Part shown: piece by piece, positions 1-6,842 of the stretch | Numbering within the stretch: the first letter of the stretch is position 1 | Layout of the letters: each line of letters starts with the position of its first letter | Assembly (NCBI RefSeq): GCF_001687325.1 | Contig: NZ_LZRD01000049.1 | Coordinates: forward strand, 1-33,497 | DNA from: Streptomyces sp. PTY087I2 | Lineage (GTDB): Bacteria; Actinomycetota; Actinomycetes; Streptomycetales; Streptomycetaceae | Direction of reading: 5' to 3' | Length of the DNA: 33,497 nt | Position numbers and translations under genes: made by a program | The notes under the pieces: generated by a model | The model's database searches: none | Told to the model about the DNA's origin: nothing | What the model saw: only the letters and a program-made list of their open reading frames with translations

Positions 1-176
1 CGAGGTCCCGCCGGGGCGTGACGCGGGCCGCCGGGGGAGCCCGGCGGCGGGTCACGGCAGAGCCCGGGGTCCCCGCCGCCGGGGAGCCCCACGGCCCGCG
101 CGGCAGAGCCGGGGCTCCCCGCGGACAGGCCCGGCCCGAGGTCCCGCCGGGGCGTGACGGCAGGCACACTTGAACC
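1..176. repeat. GC-rich intergenic segment with a 23-bp direct repeat
   Basis: This left-edge stretch holds no convincing gene. A 23-bp sequence starting CGAGGTCCCGCC occurs identically at 1-23 and 137-159. Between the copies are several overlapping GC-rich inverted repeats, for example around 68-95 and 103-118, and a repeated GGCAGAGCC(C)GGGG block at 56 and 103. It looks like the 3' side of a gene lying left of the window, with terminator-type structure, followed by the short leader of the DUF3151 gene. The role of the direct repeat is unknown. Confidence 0.5.
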
Positions 177-590
177 ATGTCCATCCACGAGAACCTGCTC
201 GGGGGCCCCGCCCCGACCCACCTCCCCGACGACCCCGAGCCGCGCGAGCTGCTCGCCGCCGGCACCCCGCCCGCCGAGGTCGCCGCGAAGTACCCCACCT
301 CGTCCCTCGCCTGGGCGCAGCTCGCCGACGAGGCGTTCGAGGGCGGCCGGGTCGTCGAGTCGTACGCGTACGCCCGTACCGGCTACCACCGCGGCCTCGA
401 CTCCCTGCGCCGGGCCGGCTGGAAGGGCCACGGCCCCGTCCCGTTCGAGCACGAGCCGAACCGCGGCTTCCTGCGCGCCCTGCACGCCCTCGCACGCGCC
501 GCCGGGGCCATCGGCGAGACCGAGGAGCACGAGCGCTGCACGACGTTCCTGCGCGACTCCTCGCCGACCGCCGCGGACATCCTGAGCTGA
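177..590 (+). CDS. DUF3151 domain-containing protein
   Basis: This gene encodes a 137-residue soluble protein that matches the actinobacterial DUF3151 family along its whole length. It opens MSIHENLLGG, has an acidic, proline-rich first third, and carries the family-like blocks SSLAWAQLADEAF (about 43-55), ESYAYARTGYHRGLD (about 61-75) and a His/Glu-rich C-terminal half. The helical, TPR-like layout suggests a protein-interaction role, but the family has no assigned function. The ATG at 177 starts the conserved part. No strong ribosome-binding site precedes it, so a leaderless or very short leader is possible. A strong hairpin follows the stop, so it is probably a single-gene unit. Confidence 0.85.
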   Translation: MSIHENLLGGPAPTHLPDDPEPRELLAAGTPPAEVAAKYPTSSLAWAQLADEAFEGGRVVESYAYARTGYHRGLDSLRRAGWKGHGPVPFEHEPNRGFLRALHALARAAGAIGETEEHERCTTFLRDSSPTAADILS

Positions 591-602
591 GCAGTCTCCC
601 CG

Positions 603-639
603 GCCGCTCCCCGCCCACGCGCGTCGGGCGGGGAGCGGC
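603..639 (+). terminator. Hairpin terminator after the DUF3151 gene
   Basis: A perfect 14-bp stem (603-616 with 626-639) closes a 9-nt loop, 13 nt after the DUF3151 stop codon. There is no long T tract, as is common in high-GC actinobacteria. Confidence 0.75.
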
Positions 640-640
640 T

Positions 641-646
641 TAGTAT
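641..646 (+). promoter_or_regulatory. Candidate -10 box for the kyn genes
   Basis: TAGTAT directly after the terminator hairpin is a good fit to an actinobacterial -10 box (TAnnnT). A start near 653 would give a leader of about 70 nt ahead of the dioxygenase. The -35 region would overlap the hairpin and is not recognisable, so this is tentative. Confidence 0.3.
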
Positions 647-724
647 GCGAGCAGGGGACCGGAGCTCCATCACCTCACGGAAGGGGCGGACCGCTACCCG
701 GAAGCTCGTGTCGAGGAGACAGAA

Positions 725-1573
725 ATGTCGACCAACCACCCCGACCCCGAAGCCACCGGTGCGGACACCCCGTACCTGGACTTCGCGGGAACGACTCCGT
801 ACGAGGACTATGTCCAGGCGGATGTCCTGACCCACCTCCAGCACCTGCGCTCGGACGATCCCGGCGAGATGGTCTTCCTGGTCACCACCCAGGTCATGGA
901 GCTGTGGTTCACGGTCATCGTCCATGAGTGGGAGACCGCCACCCGCGCCCTGCGCGAGGACCGCATACCCGTCGCGCGCGACGCGCTGAAGCGTTCGCTG
1001 CGCGAGCTGGAGGCGCTCAACGAGTCCTGGCGGCCGCTCGCCGGACTCACCCCCGCCCAGTTCAACTCCTACCGGGGCTCTCTCGGCGAGGGGTCCGGGT
1101 TCCAGTCCGCGATGTACCGGCGGATGGAGTTCCTGCTCGGCGATAAGTCGGCCTCCATGCTGGTGCCGCACCGGGGCGCGCCCCGCGTCCACGCCGAGCT
1201 GGAGAAGGCGCTCGGGGAGCCCAGCCTGTACGACGAGACCCTCGCCCTGCTGGCCCGGCGCGGGTACGCCATCCCCGAGGCCGTCACCACCCGGGACCTG
1301 ACCCAACGGTACGAGCCGTCGCCCGAGGTCGAGGCCGTGTGGGCGGAGATCTACGCCTCCGACGACCAGAACGACGAGCTGGTCCGCCTCGGCGAGCTGC
1401 TCACCGACGTCGGCGAGCTGGTGTGGCGCTGGCGCAACGACCACCTCGTCGCCACCCGGCGCGCGATGGGCTCCAAGACCGGCACCGGCGGTTCCGCCGG
1501 GGTCGCCTGGCTGGAGAAGCGCGCCACGAAGAACGTGTTCCCCGAGCTGTGGACGGCGCGCAGCCATGTCTGA
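725..1573 (+). CDS. kynA: Tryptophan 2,3-dioxygenase
   Basis: This is a haem enzyme that opens the indole ring of L-tryptophan to give N-formylkynurenine, the first step of the kynurenine pathway. The 282-residue protein has the usual bacterial length. His240 in the RNDHLVATRR block is the proximal haem ligand. The carboxylate-binding Arg117 sits in FNSYRGSLGEGSGFQS, and Thr254 in GTGGSAG fits substrate binding (numbers coincide with the Xanthomonas enzyme as I remember it). The distal pocket reads FLVTTQVMELW, so position 55 is Thr where the classical enzymes have His. The ATG at 725 has GAGGAG six bases upstream. The stop overlaps the kynureninase start by 8 nt, indicating translational coupling. 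Confidence 0.95.
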   Translation: MSTNHPDPEATGADTPYLDFAGTTPYEDYVQADVLTHLQHLRSDDPGEMVFLVTTQVMELWFTVIVHEWETATRALREDRIPVARDALKRSLRELEALNESWRPLAGLTPAQFNSYRGSLGEGSGFQSAMYRRMEFLLGDKSASMLVPHRGAPRVHAELEKALGEPSLYDETLALLARRGYAIPEAVTTRDLTQRYEPSPEVEAVWAEIYASDDQNDELVRLGELLTDVGELVWRWRNDHLVATRRAMGSKTGTGGSAGVAWLEKRATKNVFPELWTARSHV

Positions 1574-2780
1574 CACCTCCCGTGAGACGTTCCGCGAGCG
1601 GGCGCTGAAGCTCGACGCCGCCGATCCGCTCGCCGCCCGCCGCGAACTCTTCGCGCTCGACGACGGCGTCTACCTCGACGGCAACTCGCTCGGCGCGCTG
1701 CCCGTCCACGTCCCCGCCCGGGTGCAGGACGTCCTCACCCGCCAGTGGGGCCAGCTGCGCATCCGGTCCTGGGACGAGAGCGGCTGGTGGACCGCGCCCG
1801 AGCGGATCGGCGACCGGATCGCCCCGCTCGTCGGGGCCGCCGCCGGACAGATCGTGGTCGGCGACTCGACCAGCGTGAACGTCTTCAAGGCCGTCGTCGC
1901 CGCGGCCCGCATCGCGGGCGAGGGACGCGACGAGATCCTGGTCGACGCGACGACCTTTCCCACGGACGGGTACATCGCGGCGTCCGCCGCCCGGCTCACC
2001 GGCCACCGCATCGTGCCGGTGGCGCCCGCCGACGTACCGGCCGCGCTCGGCCCCCGTACCGCCGTGGTCCTGCTCAACCACGTCGACTACCGCTCGGGCC
2101 GGCTGCACGATCTGCCCGGGCTGACCGCCGCCGTCCACGCGGCGGGCGCGGTCGCGGTGTGGGACCTCTGCCACAGCGCGGGCGCGCTGCCCGTCGGGCT
2201 CGACGAGCACGGGGTGGACCTGGCGGTCGGGTGCACGTACAAGTACCTCAATGGCGGCCCCGGTTCGCCCGCGTACCTGTACGTCGCCGAGCGCCACCAG
2301 GCCGCCTTCGACTCGCCGCTGCCGGGCTGGAACTCGCACGCCGACCCCTTCGGCATGACCCCGGACTACGCCCCGGCGGACGGTTCCGTACGGGGCCGGG
2401 TCGGCACCCCCGACATCGTCTCCATGCTGACGCTGGAAGCGGCGCTCGACGTGTGGGACGGGGTGGAGGTGGACACCGTACGGGCCAAGTCGCTGGCGCT
2501 GACGGACTTCTTCCTGGAGTGCGTCGAGGCGTACGTTCCGGCGGGCCGGGTCACCTCCGTCACCCCGGCCGCGCACGCGGAACGCGGCAGCCAGGTCGCC
2601 CTGCGCTGCGACGACGCCGAGCCCGTGATGCGCCGCCTCATCGAGCGGGGCGTCGTCGGCGATCTGCGGCGGCCGGACGTGCTGCGGTTCGGCTTCACCC
2701 CGCTGTACGTCGGATTCGCCGACGCGGAACGGGCGGCGCGGATCCTCGCCGAGGTGCTGGCGGAGACCCCGGCGGCCTGA
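1566..2780 (+). CDS. kynU: Kynureninase
   Basis: This PLP-dependent, fold-type I enzyme cleaves kynurenine to anthranilate and alanine. The 404-residue length is typical. YLDGNSLGALP (36-46), the WDLCHSAGA block (Asp200, His203) and Lys226 in TYKYLNGGPG, the Schiff-base lysine, are all present. It overlaps kynA by 8 nt, and the alpha/beta hydrolase gene follows 149 nt later, so the three genes together convert tryptophan to anthranilate. No kynurenine 3-monooxygenase or 3-hydroxyanthranilate dioxygenase is present nearby, so the product here should be anthranilate rather than quinolinate. Confidence 0.95.
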   Translation: MSDTSRETFRERALKLDAADPLAARRELFALDDGVYLDGNSLGALPVHVPARVQDVLTRQWGQLRIRSWDESGWWTAPERIGDRIAPLVGAAAGQIVVGDSTSVNVFKAVVAAARIAGEGRDEILVDATTFPTDGYIAASAARLTGHRIVPVAPADVPAALGPRTAVVLLNHVDYRSGRLHDLPGLTAAVHAAGAVAVWDLCHSAGALPVGLDEHGVDLAVGCTYKYLNGGPGSPAYLYVAERHQAAFDSPLPGWNSHADPFGMTPDYAPADGSVRGRVGTPDIVSMLTLEAALDVWDGVEVDTVRAKSLALTDFFLECVEAYVPAGRVTSVTPAAHAERGSQVALRCDDAEPVMRRLIERGVVGDLRRPDVLRFGFTPLYVGFADAERAARILAEVLAETPAA

Positions 2781-2808
2781 CAGGCCGTCAATACCCGTGC
2801 GACCGGGC

Positions 2809-2839
2809 GGGGGCGGTACCGAGTGCTGGTACCGTCCCC
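2809..2839. repeat. Inverted repeat with two GGTACC palindromes
   Basis: GGTACC occurs at 2815-2820 and 2828-2833, flanked by runs of G on the left and C on the right, so the whole forms an imperfect inverted repeat with a 7-nt centre. It lies between kynU and the hydrolase gene. It could be a weak terminator, an RNA hairpin or a regulator site; the sequence alone does not decide. Confidence 0.4.
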
Positions 2840-2929
2840 GCAGGTCAACCCAGTTGGGCACCTGACGCAGGCACAGAACACAGGCGCAGAGCACAGGCAC
2901 AGGCCACGGGCAGAGGACGGTTGAGCAGC

Positions 2930-3853
2930 ATGTCGGATTCCCCGAGTTCCCCGGACCCTGCCGCGCAGGAGCGGGACGCGGCCGAGAGCGCCTCGGCCTT
3001 CGCGCACCCCGCCGTCGCCCCCGACGCCACCGCCTCCTACGGGGACCACCCCGACCAGGTCGTCGACTTCTACGCCCCGCGCGACGGCCGCACCGCCGCC
3101 CCGCTCGTCGTCCTCCTGCACGGCGGCGCCTGGCGGTCCCCGTACGACCGGGCCCATGTCTCCCCGCTCGCGGACTTCCTGGCCCGCCGGGGCTTCGCCG
3201 TGGCCAACGTGGAGTACCGGCGCGGCGGCGACGACATCCCGCAGCAGCGCGGCGGCGGGAGCGCGGCGGCGCCCGCCGGTGCCGACCCGGTTGCGGGGCG
3301 CTGGCCGGAGACCTTCGACGACGCGGCCGCGGCCCTGGACGCGATGCCCGTCCTGGCCGCCCGCGCACTGCCGGGCGCCGATGTGCGGCGGATCGTCGTC
3401 ACCGGGCACTCCGCGGGCGGGCACCTCGCGCTCTGGGCGGCGGCGCGCCACGTCCTGCCCGAGGGGTCGCCGTGGCGGCTGCCCGCCCCGCCGCCGCTGC
3501 GCGGGGTCGTCGCCCTGGCCCCGATCGCGGACTTCGCGACGGCGGTCCGGCTGGGGGTGTGCGGCGGCGCGGTCACGCAGCTCCTGGGCGGGGAGGCCGG
3601 CTTCGCGGACCGGGCGGCGCACGCCGACCCCGGGGCCCTGCTGCCGACCGGGATCGCCACCGCGATCGTGCAGGGCGTCGAGGACATCGTCGTCCCGCAG
3701 GCCGTCTCCGAGGCCTACGTCGACGCGGCGGCCAAGGCCGGTGAGACGGTCGGGCTGACGCTGCTCGGCGGCGTCGGGCACTTCCCGCTGATCGATCCGG
3801 CCGCCGACGCGTGCGCCGTCGTCGCCGAGGAGATCACCCAGCTCGCCTGGTGA
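2930..3853 (+). CDS. Alpha/beta hydrolase, probable kynurenine formamidase
   Basis: This 307-residue soluble alpha/beta-hydrolase probably hydrolyses N-formylkynurenine to kynurenine, supplying the missing step between its two upstream neighbours. The oxyanion-type HGGAW is at 64-68. The nucleophile elbow is GHSAGG with Ser161. Asp252 (GVEDIVVP) and His284 (GVGHFPLI) complete the triad. This is the AFMID-like serine-hydrolase type, not the metal-dependent KynB type. ATG 2930 is preceded by GAGGA; an in-frame TTG at 2921 is a less likely start. The assignment to formamidase rests mainly on context, because HGGAW/GHSAGG hydrolases also include carboxylesterases. Confidence 0.8.
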   Translation: MSDSPSSPDPAAQERDAAESASAFAHPAVAPDATASYGDHPDQVVDFYAPRDGRTAAPLVVLLHGGAWRSPYDRAHVSPLADFLARRGFAVANVEYRRGGDDIPQQRGGGSAAAPAGADPVAGRWPETFDDAAAALDAMPVLAARALPGADVRRIVVTGHSAGGHLALWAAARHVLPEGSPWRLPAPPPLRGVVALAPIADFATAVRLGVCGGAVTQLLGGEAGFADRAAHADPGALLPTGIATAIVQGVEDIVVPQAVSEAYVDAAAKAGETVGLTLLGGVGHFPLIDPAADACAVVAEEITQLAW

Positions 3854-3970
3854 GCCCTTTCCGGAGGCCGCCGGATTGAGGACAGCGAATTGTGAAGACA
3901 GCGGGTGTCCTCAAAGGTCTCTACGTTGGTCGTGTCGCCGCTCGGACGGAGTCGGAAACGACGACATGAC

Positions 3971-4682
3971 CGAGCCGGGGTCGAGGTCGTCGGCGGCGAC
4001 CTCACGGACCCGGCGTCGCTGGCCCCCGCGCTGCGCGGGGTGAGCGGCCTGCACCTGATCACCTTCGGCGGAGCGCTCTTCGCCCCGCTGGAGACCGGCG
4101 AGGCGATCCTCGCCCTGGCGAAGGAGGCGGGCGTGCGCCGGGTGACCGTGCCGCACGGCGGCGGGGACACCCCGGTGGAGAGCGCGGGGCGCGCGAGCGA
4201 CTTCGCCTGGACGGTCGTGATGCCGGTGGAGTTCATGGCGAACGCCCTGGAGTGGGCGCCCGGCATCCGGAGCGAGGGCGTGGTGCGCGAGCCGTACGTG
4301 GACCGGCTGAGCGCGATGGTCCATGAGGCGGACATCGGCGCGGTGGCGGCCGTCGCGCTCACCGAGGACGGCCACGGCGGCCGGGAGTACCTGGTCACGG
4401 GCCCGGAGGCGCTGACCGTACGCGACAGGACGGCGGCCATCGGCGCGGCGCGGGGCGCGGACGTGGAGCTGGTCGAGCTGACCGAGGAGCAGGCGTTGGA
4501 GAACTGGCGGGGCCAGGGCATGCCGGAGGGCCGTGATCGCGTTCCTGATCGACGTCTACCGGGACACCCCGCTGGAGGGCCGGACCGTCTCCGGCACGGT
4601 CGAGAAGGTCACCGGCAGGTCGGCGCGGACCTTCGCGCAGTGGGCCGAGGAGCGCGCGCGGCACTTCGGCCCGGGGGCCTGA
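3971..4682 (+). pseudogene. Broken NmrA-type NAD(P)-binding reductase
   Basis: The segment reads as a NmrA/SDR-like reductase body (GVEVVGGDLTDP... then VPHGGGD... and VMPVEFMANAL), but it lacks the N-terminal Rossmann Gly-rich loop. An ATGAC with a plausible leader at 3966 sits in another frame and abuts the body at 3971, as if the first 35-40 codons were deleted. A second lesion is at 4528-4530: the reading frame holding GQGMPE must shift by one base, at a GGG run, to continue into the family-like C-terminus (VIAFLIDVYRDTP, then VTGRSARTFAQWAEE), which ends at TGA 4680-4682. The Rossmann loss makes a functional reductase unlikely even if the frameshift is a sequencing error. Confidence 0.75.
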
Positions 4683-4741
4683 CCGGAAGCCCGGGCGTGG
4701 GCCCCCGCAGTTTCCCGGGGGCGGTCCGGCGGAGGCGGGTA

Positions 4742-4815
4742 GTCCTTGAGACGGACGCCCCGGAATCCGCAGCGATGCTGACGACCCGCCGTCCGCCGCC
4801 GCCTACCGTGGAACC
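4742..4815 (+). promoter_or_regulatory. Candidate leaderless promoter and dyad for the two-component genes
   Basis: TACCGT at 4804-4809 lies six bases before the GTG start of the kinase, the spacing expected of a leaderless transcript beginning at the GTG. No ribosome-binding site is present. A CTGACG at 4778 is a poor -35 with over-long spacing. Further up, GTCC-N7-GGAC (4742-4756) is a small dyad that could be a response-regulator site, suggesting autoregulation. Both assignments are inferences. Confidence 0.35.
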
Positions 4816-6177
4816 GTGACCGAGACCCAGACGAAGAACAGTGGCCCGGAGTTCCGGGCGGCCGCAGGGGCGTTGGACGGCCTGCGGGAGGACCTCTTCC
4901 GCCAGGCGTTCGCCTACCGGCCCCTGCCGCCGATGAGCCCCGACGGACGGCTGATACGGCGGCTGCCCGAGGGGCTGCGCAGGGCCGTCGTCTGGACCCC
5001 GCACGCCCTGGTGCTGTTCGCCGCCTTCATCGTGATGATGATCGGCTTCGCCGAGTGGGACTACCGCTTCCTGATGGGCGTGGTGCCCGCGATCCCGGTG
5101 GCGATGACCCTCGTCAGGCCGGTCGCCGCGTTCTGGGCGTCGATGGCGGCCACCGTCTTCTGCGGGATCCTGACCGGCCAGCTGTGGGGGGCGAGCGCCT
5201 TCGCGGCCCAGCTGGTGGTCCTGGTGGTCGTGGCCGCCCGGACCCGGCCCCGCGCGGCCGCCTGGATGTGGCTGCTGACCCTGCTGTTCGGGATGCTGGT
5301 GGAGGGCGGCGAGCCGTCCGTCACCGCACCCCTGGCCACGCTCTCCGCCTTCGCGCTGCTCGTCGTCGCCGTGGTCCAGATCCGGCGCGACGCCGAGCGC
5401 GAGGTCACCGTGCAGCGCACGGTCACCGCCGTCGAGCGCGACCGGCGCACGCTGCTGGAGGAGCGCACCACCATCGCCCGGGAGCTGCACGACGTGGTGG
5501 CCCACCACATGTCGGTCGTCGCGATCCAGGCCGAGGCCGCCCCCTACCGGGTCGAGAACCCGCCGCCCGAGCTGGAGCAGGCCTTCGCCACCATCCGCGA
5601 GAACGCCGTCGCCGCCCTCACCGAACTGCGCCGCGTCCTCGGCGTCGTACGGGCGGAGGACTACGAGGCCCCGGACGCCCCGCAGCCGACCCTCGCCGCG
5701 CTCGACGGGCTCCTGGACAACGTCCGCGAGACGGGCCTGGAGACGGAGAAGGTGATCACCGGGGCCGTCCGCGAGCTGCCGCAGGGCGTCGAGCTGTCGG
5801 CGTACCGGATCGTCCAGGAGGCCCTGAGCAACAGCCTGCGGCACGCGCCCGGCGCCTCCGCCAGGGTCGAGCTGAGCTACGTCCTCGGCGGGCTCGGGCT
5901 GCGCGTGGTCAACGGACCCCCGCAGGGCCTGGTCAAGCCGTCGCCCGGGGCCGGGCACGGGATCACCGGGATGCGGGAGCGGGTCGCGATGCTGAACGGC
6001 GAGATGACGGCCGGGACGACGGCCGACGGCGGGTACGAGGTCGCGGTGTTCCTCCCCGTACCGCTGTCCGAGCAGCCGGAGAGGTCCGAGCAGCCGGAGC
6101 GGTCGGAGTCCCGGGACACGGCCGAGGGCAACGGCGAGACCGCCGTCATCGAACGCGTACAGGACGGCCGGGCATGA
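4816..6177 (+). CDS. Sensor histidine kinase, NarL-partner type
   Basis: This is a 453-residue membrane histidine kinase. Four or five hydrophobic segments occupy roughly 58-190 with short loops, so it has no large extracellular sensor domain and probably senses within the membrane. The HisKA_3 dimerisation domain follows, with phospho-acceptor His225 in ARELHDVVAHHMSVV. An HATPase domain has its N box near ALSNSLRHAPG and G box at GHGITGMRERV. The C-terminal tail holds a repeated EQPERS unit and is probably disordered. The GTG start at 4816 seems leaderless. The gene overlaps its response regulator by ATGA, so the two form a co-translated pair. The signal is unknown. Confidence 0.93.
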   Translation: MTETQTKNSGPEFRAAAGALDGLREDLFRQAFAYRPLPPMSPDGRLIRRLPEGLRRAVVWTPHALVLFAAFIVMMIGFAEWDYRFLMGVVPAIPVAMTLVRPVAAFWASMAATVFCGILTGQLWGASAFAAQLVVLVVVAARTRPRAAAWMWLLTLLFGMLVEGGEPSVTAPLATLSAFALLVVAVVQIRRDAEREVTVQRTVTAVERDRRTLLEERTTIARELHDVVAHHMSVVAIQAEAAPYRVENPPPELEQAFATIRENAVAALTELRRVLGVVRAEDYEAPDAPQPTLAALDGLLDNVRETGLETEKVITGAVRELPQGVELSAYRIVQEALSNSLRHAPGASARVELSYVLGGLGLRVVNGPPQGLVKPSPGAGHGITGMRERVAMLNGEMTAGTTADGGYEVAVFLPVPLSEQPERSEQPERSESRDTAEGNGETAVIERVQDGRA

Positions 6178-6842
6178 GCGACACCGACATCCGGGTCCTG
6201 ATCGTCGACGACCAGATGATGGTCCGCGAGGGCTTCTCGGTCCTGCTCAACGCGATGCCCGGGATCACCGTCGTGGGCGAGGCGCTGGACGGCCGGCAGG
6301 CGCTCGACCAGGTGGCGGCCCTGCGCCCGGACGTCGTCCTGATGGACATCCGCATGCCGGAGATGAACGGCATCGAGGCGACCCGCGAGATCGTCGCGCG
6401 CGACGCCGACGCGAAGGTCCTGGTGCTGACGACCTTCGACCTCGACGAGTACGTCTACCAGGCGCTGCGGGCCGGCGCCTCGGGCTTCCTCCTCAAGGAC
6501 GCCTCGGCCCGGCAGCTCGCCGACGGGGTACGGGTGGTGGCCTCCGGCGAGGCGCTGCTCGCCCCGACGGTCACCCGGCGGCTGATCACCGAGTTCTCCA
6601 AGCTCGCGGAGGCCCCGCGGCCGCCCGCGCTGGCCCGGATCGGGGATCTCACCGAGCGCGAGACGGAGGTGCTCGTCCTCATCGCGCAGGGCCTCTCCAA
6701 CGCGGAGATCGCCTCGCACCTGATCGTCGCCGAGTCCACGATCAAGACGCATGTGAGCCGCATCCTGGTGAAGCTGGGGCTGCGCGACCGGACCCAGGCG
6801 GCGGTGTTCGCGTACGAGGCACGGCTGGTCACCCCGGGGTAG
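6174..6842 (+). CDS. NarL/LuxR-type response regulator
   Basis: This 222-residue regulator is the partner of the upstream kinase. The receiver domain has Asp12/Asp13, phospho-acceptor Asp58 in VVLMDIRMP, Thr86/87 and Lys108 (FLLKDA). The LuxR-type HTH near 155-215 includes LTERETEVLVLIAQGLSNAEIA and ESTIKTHVSRILVKLGLRDR. Start and stop overlap the kinase as ATGA. The 3' end abuts the TnpB-like gene, whose minus-strand frame runs 14 nt into it. An insertion just after the stop is therefore likely, and the regulator itself is intact. Confidence 0.94.
   Translation: MSDTDIRVLIVDDQMMVREGFSVLLNAMPGITVVGEALDGRQALDQVAALRPDVVLMDIRMPEMNGIEATREIVARDADAKVLVLTTFDLDEYVYQALRAGASGFLLKDASARQLADGVRVVASGEALLAPTVTRRLITEFSKLAEAPRPPALARIGDLTERETEVLVLIAQGLSNAEIASHLIVAESTIKTHVSRILVKLGLRDRTQAAVFAYEARLVTPG

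Noticed and set aside
52..618. Long open frame on the minus strand over the DUF3151 gene
   Set aside because: It is Arg/Gly/Pro-rich noise typical of antisense frames in very high-GC DNA, and the plus-strand frame has family similarity.
1401..3368. 655-codon minus-strand open frame opposite kynureninase and the hydrolase
   Set aside because: Low-complexity Arg/Gly composition. The opposite strand encodes two recognisable enzymes.
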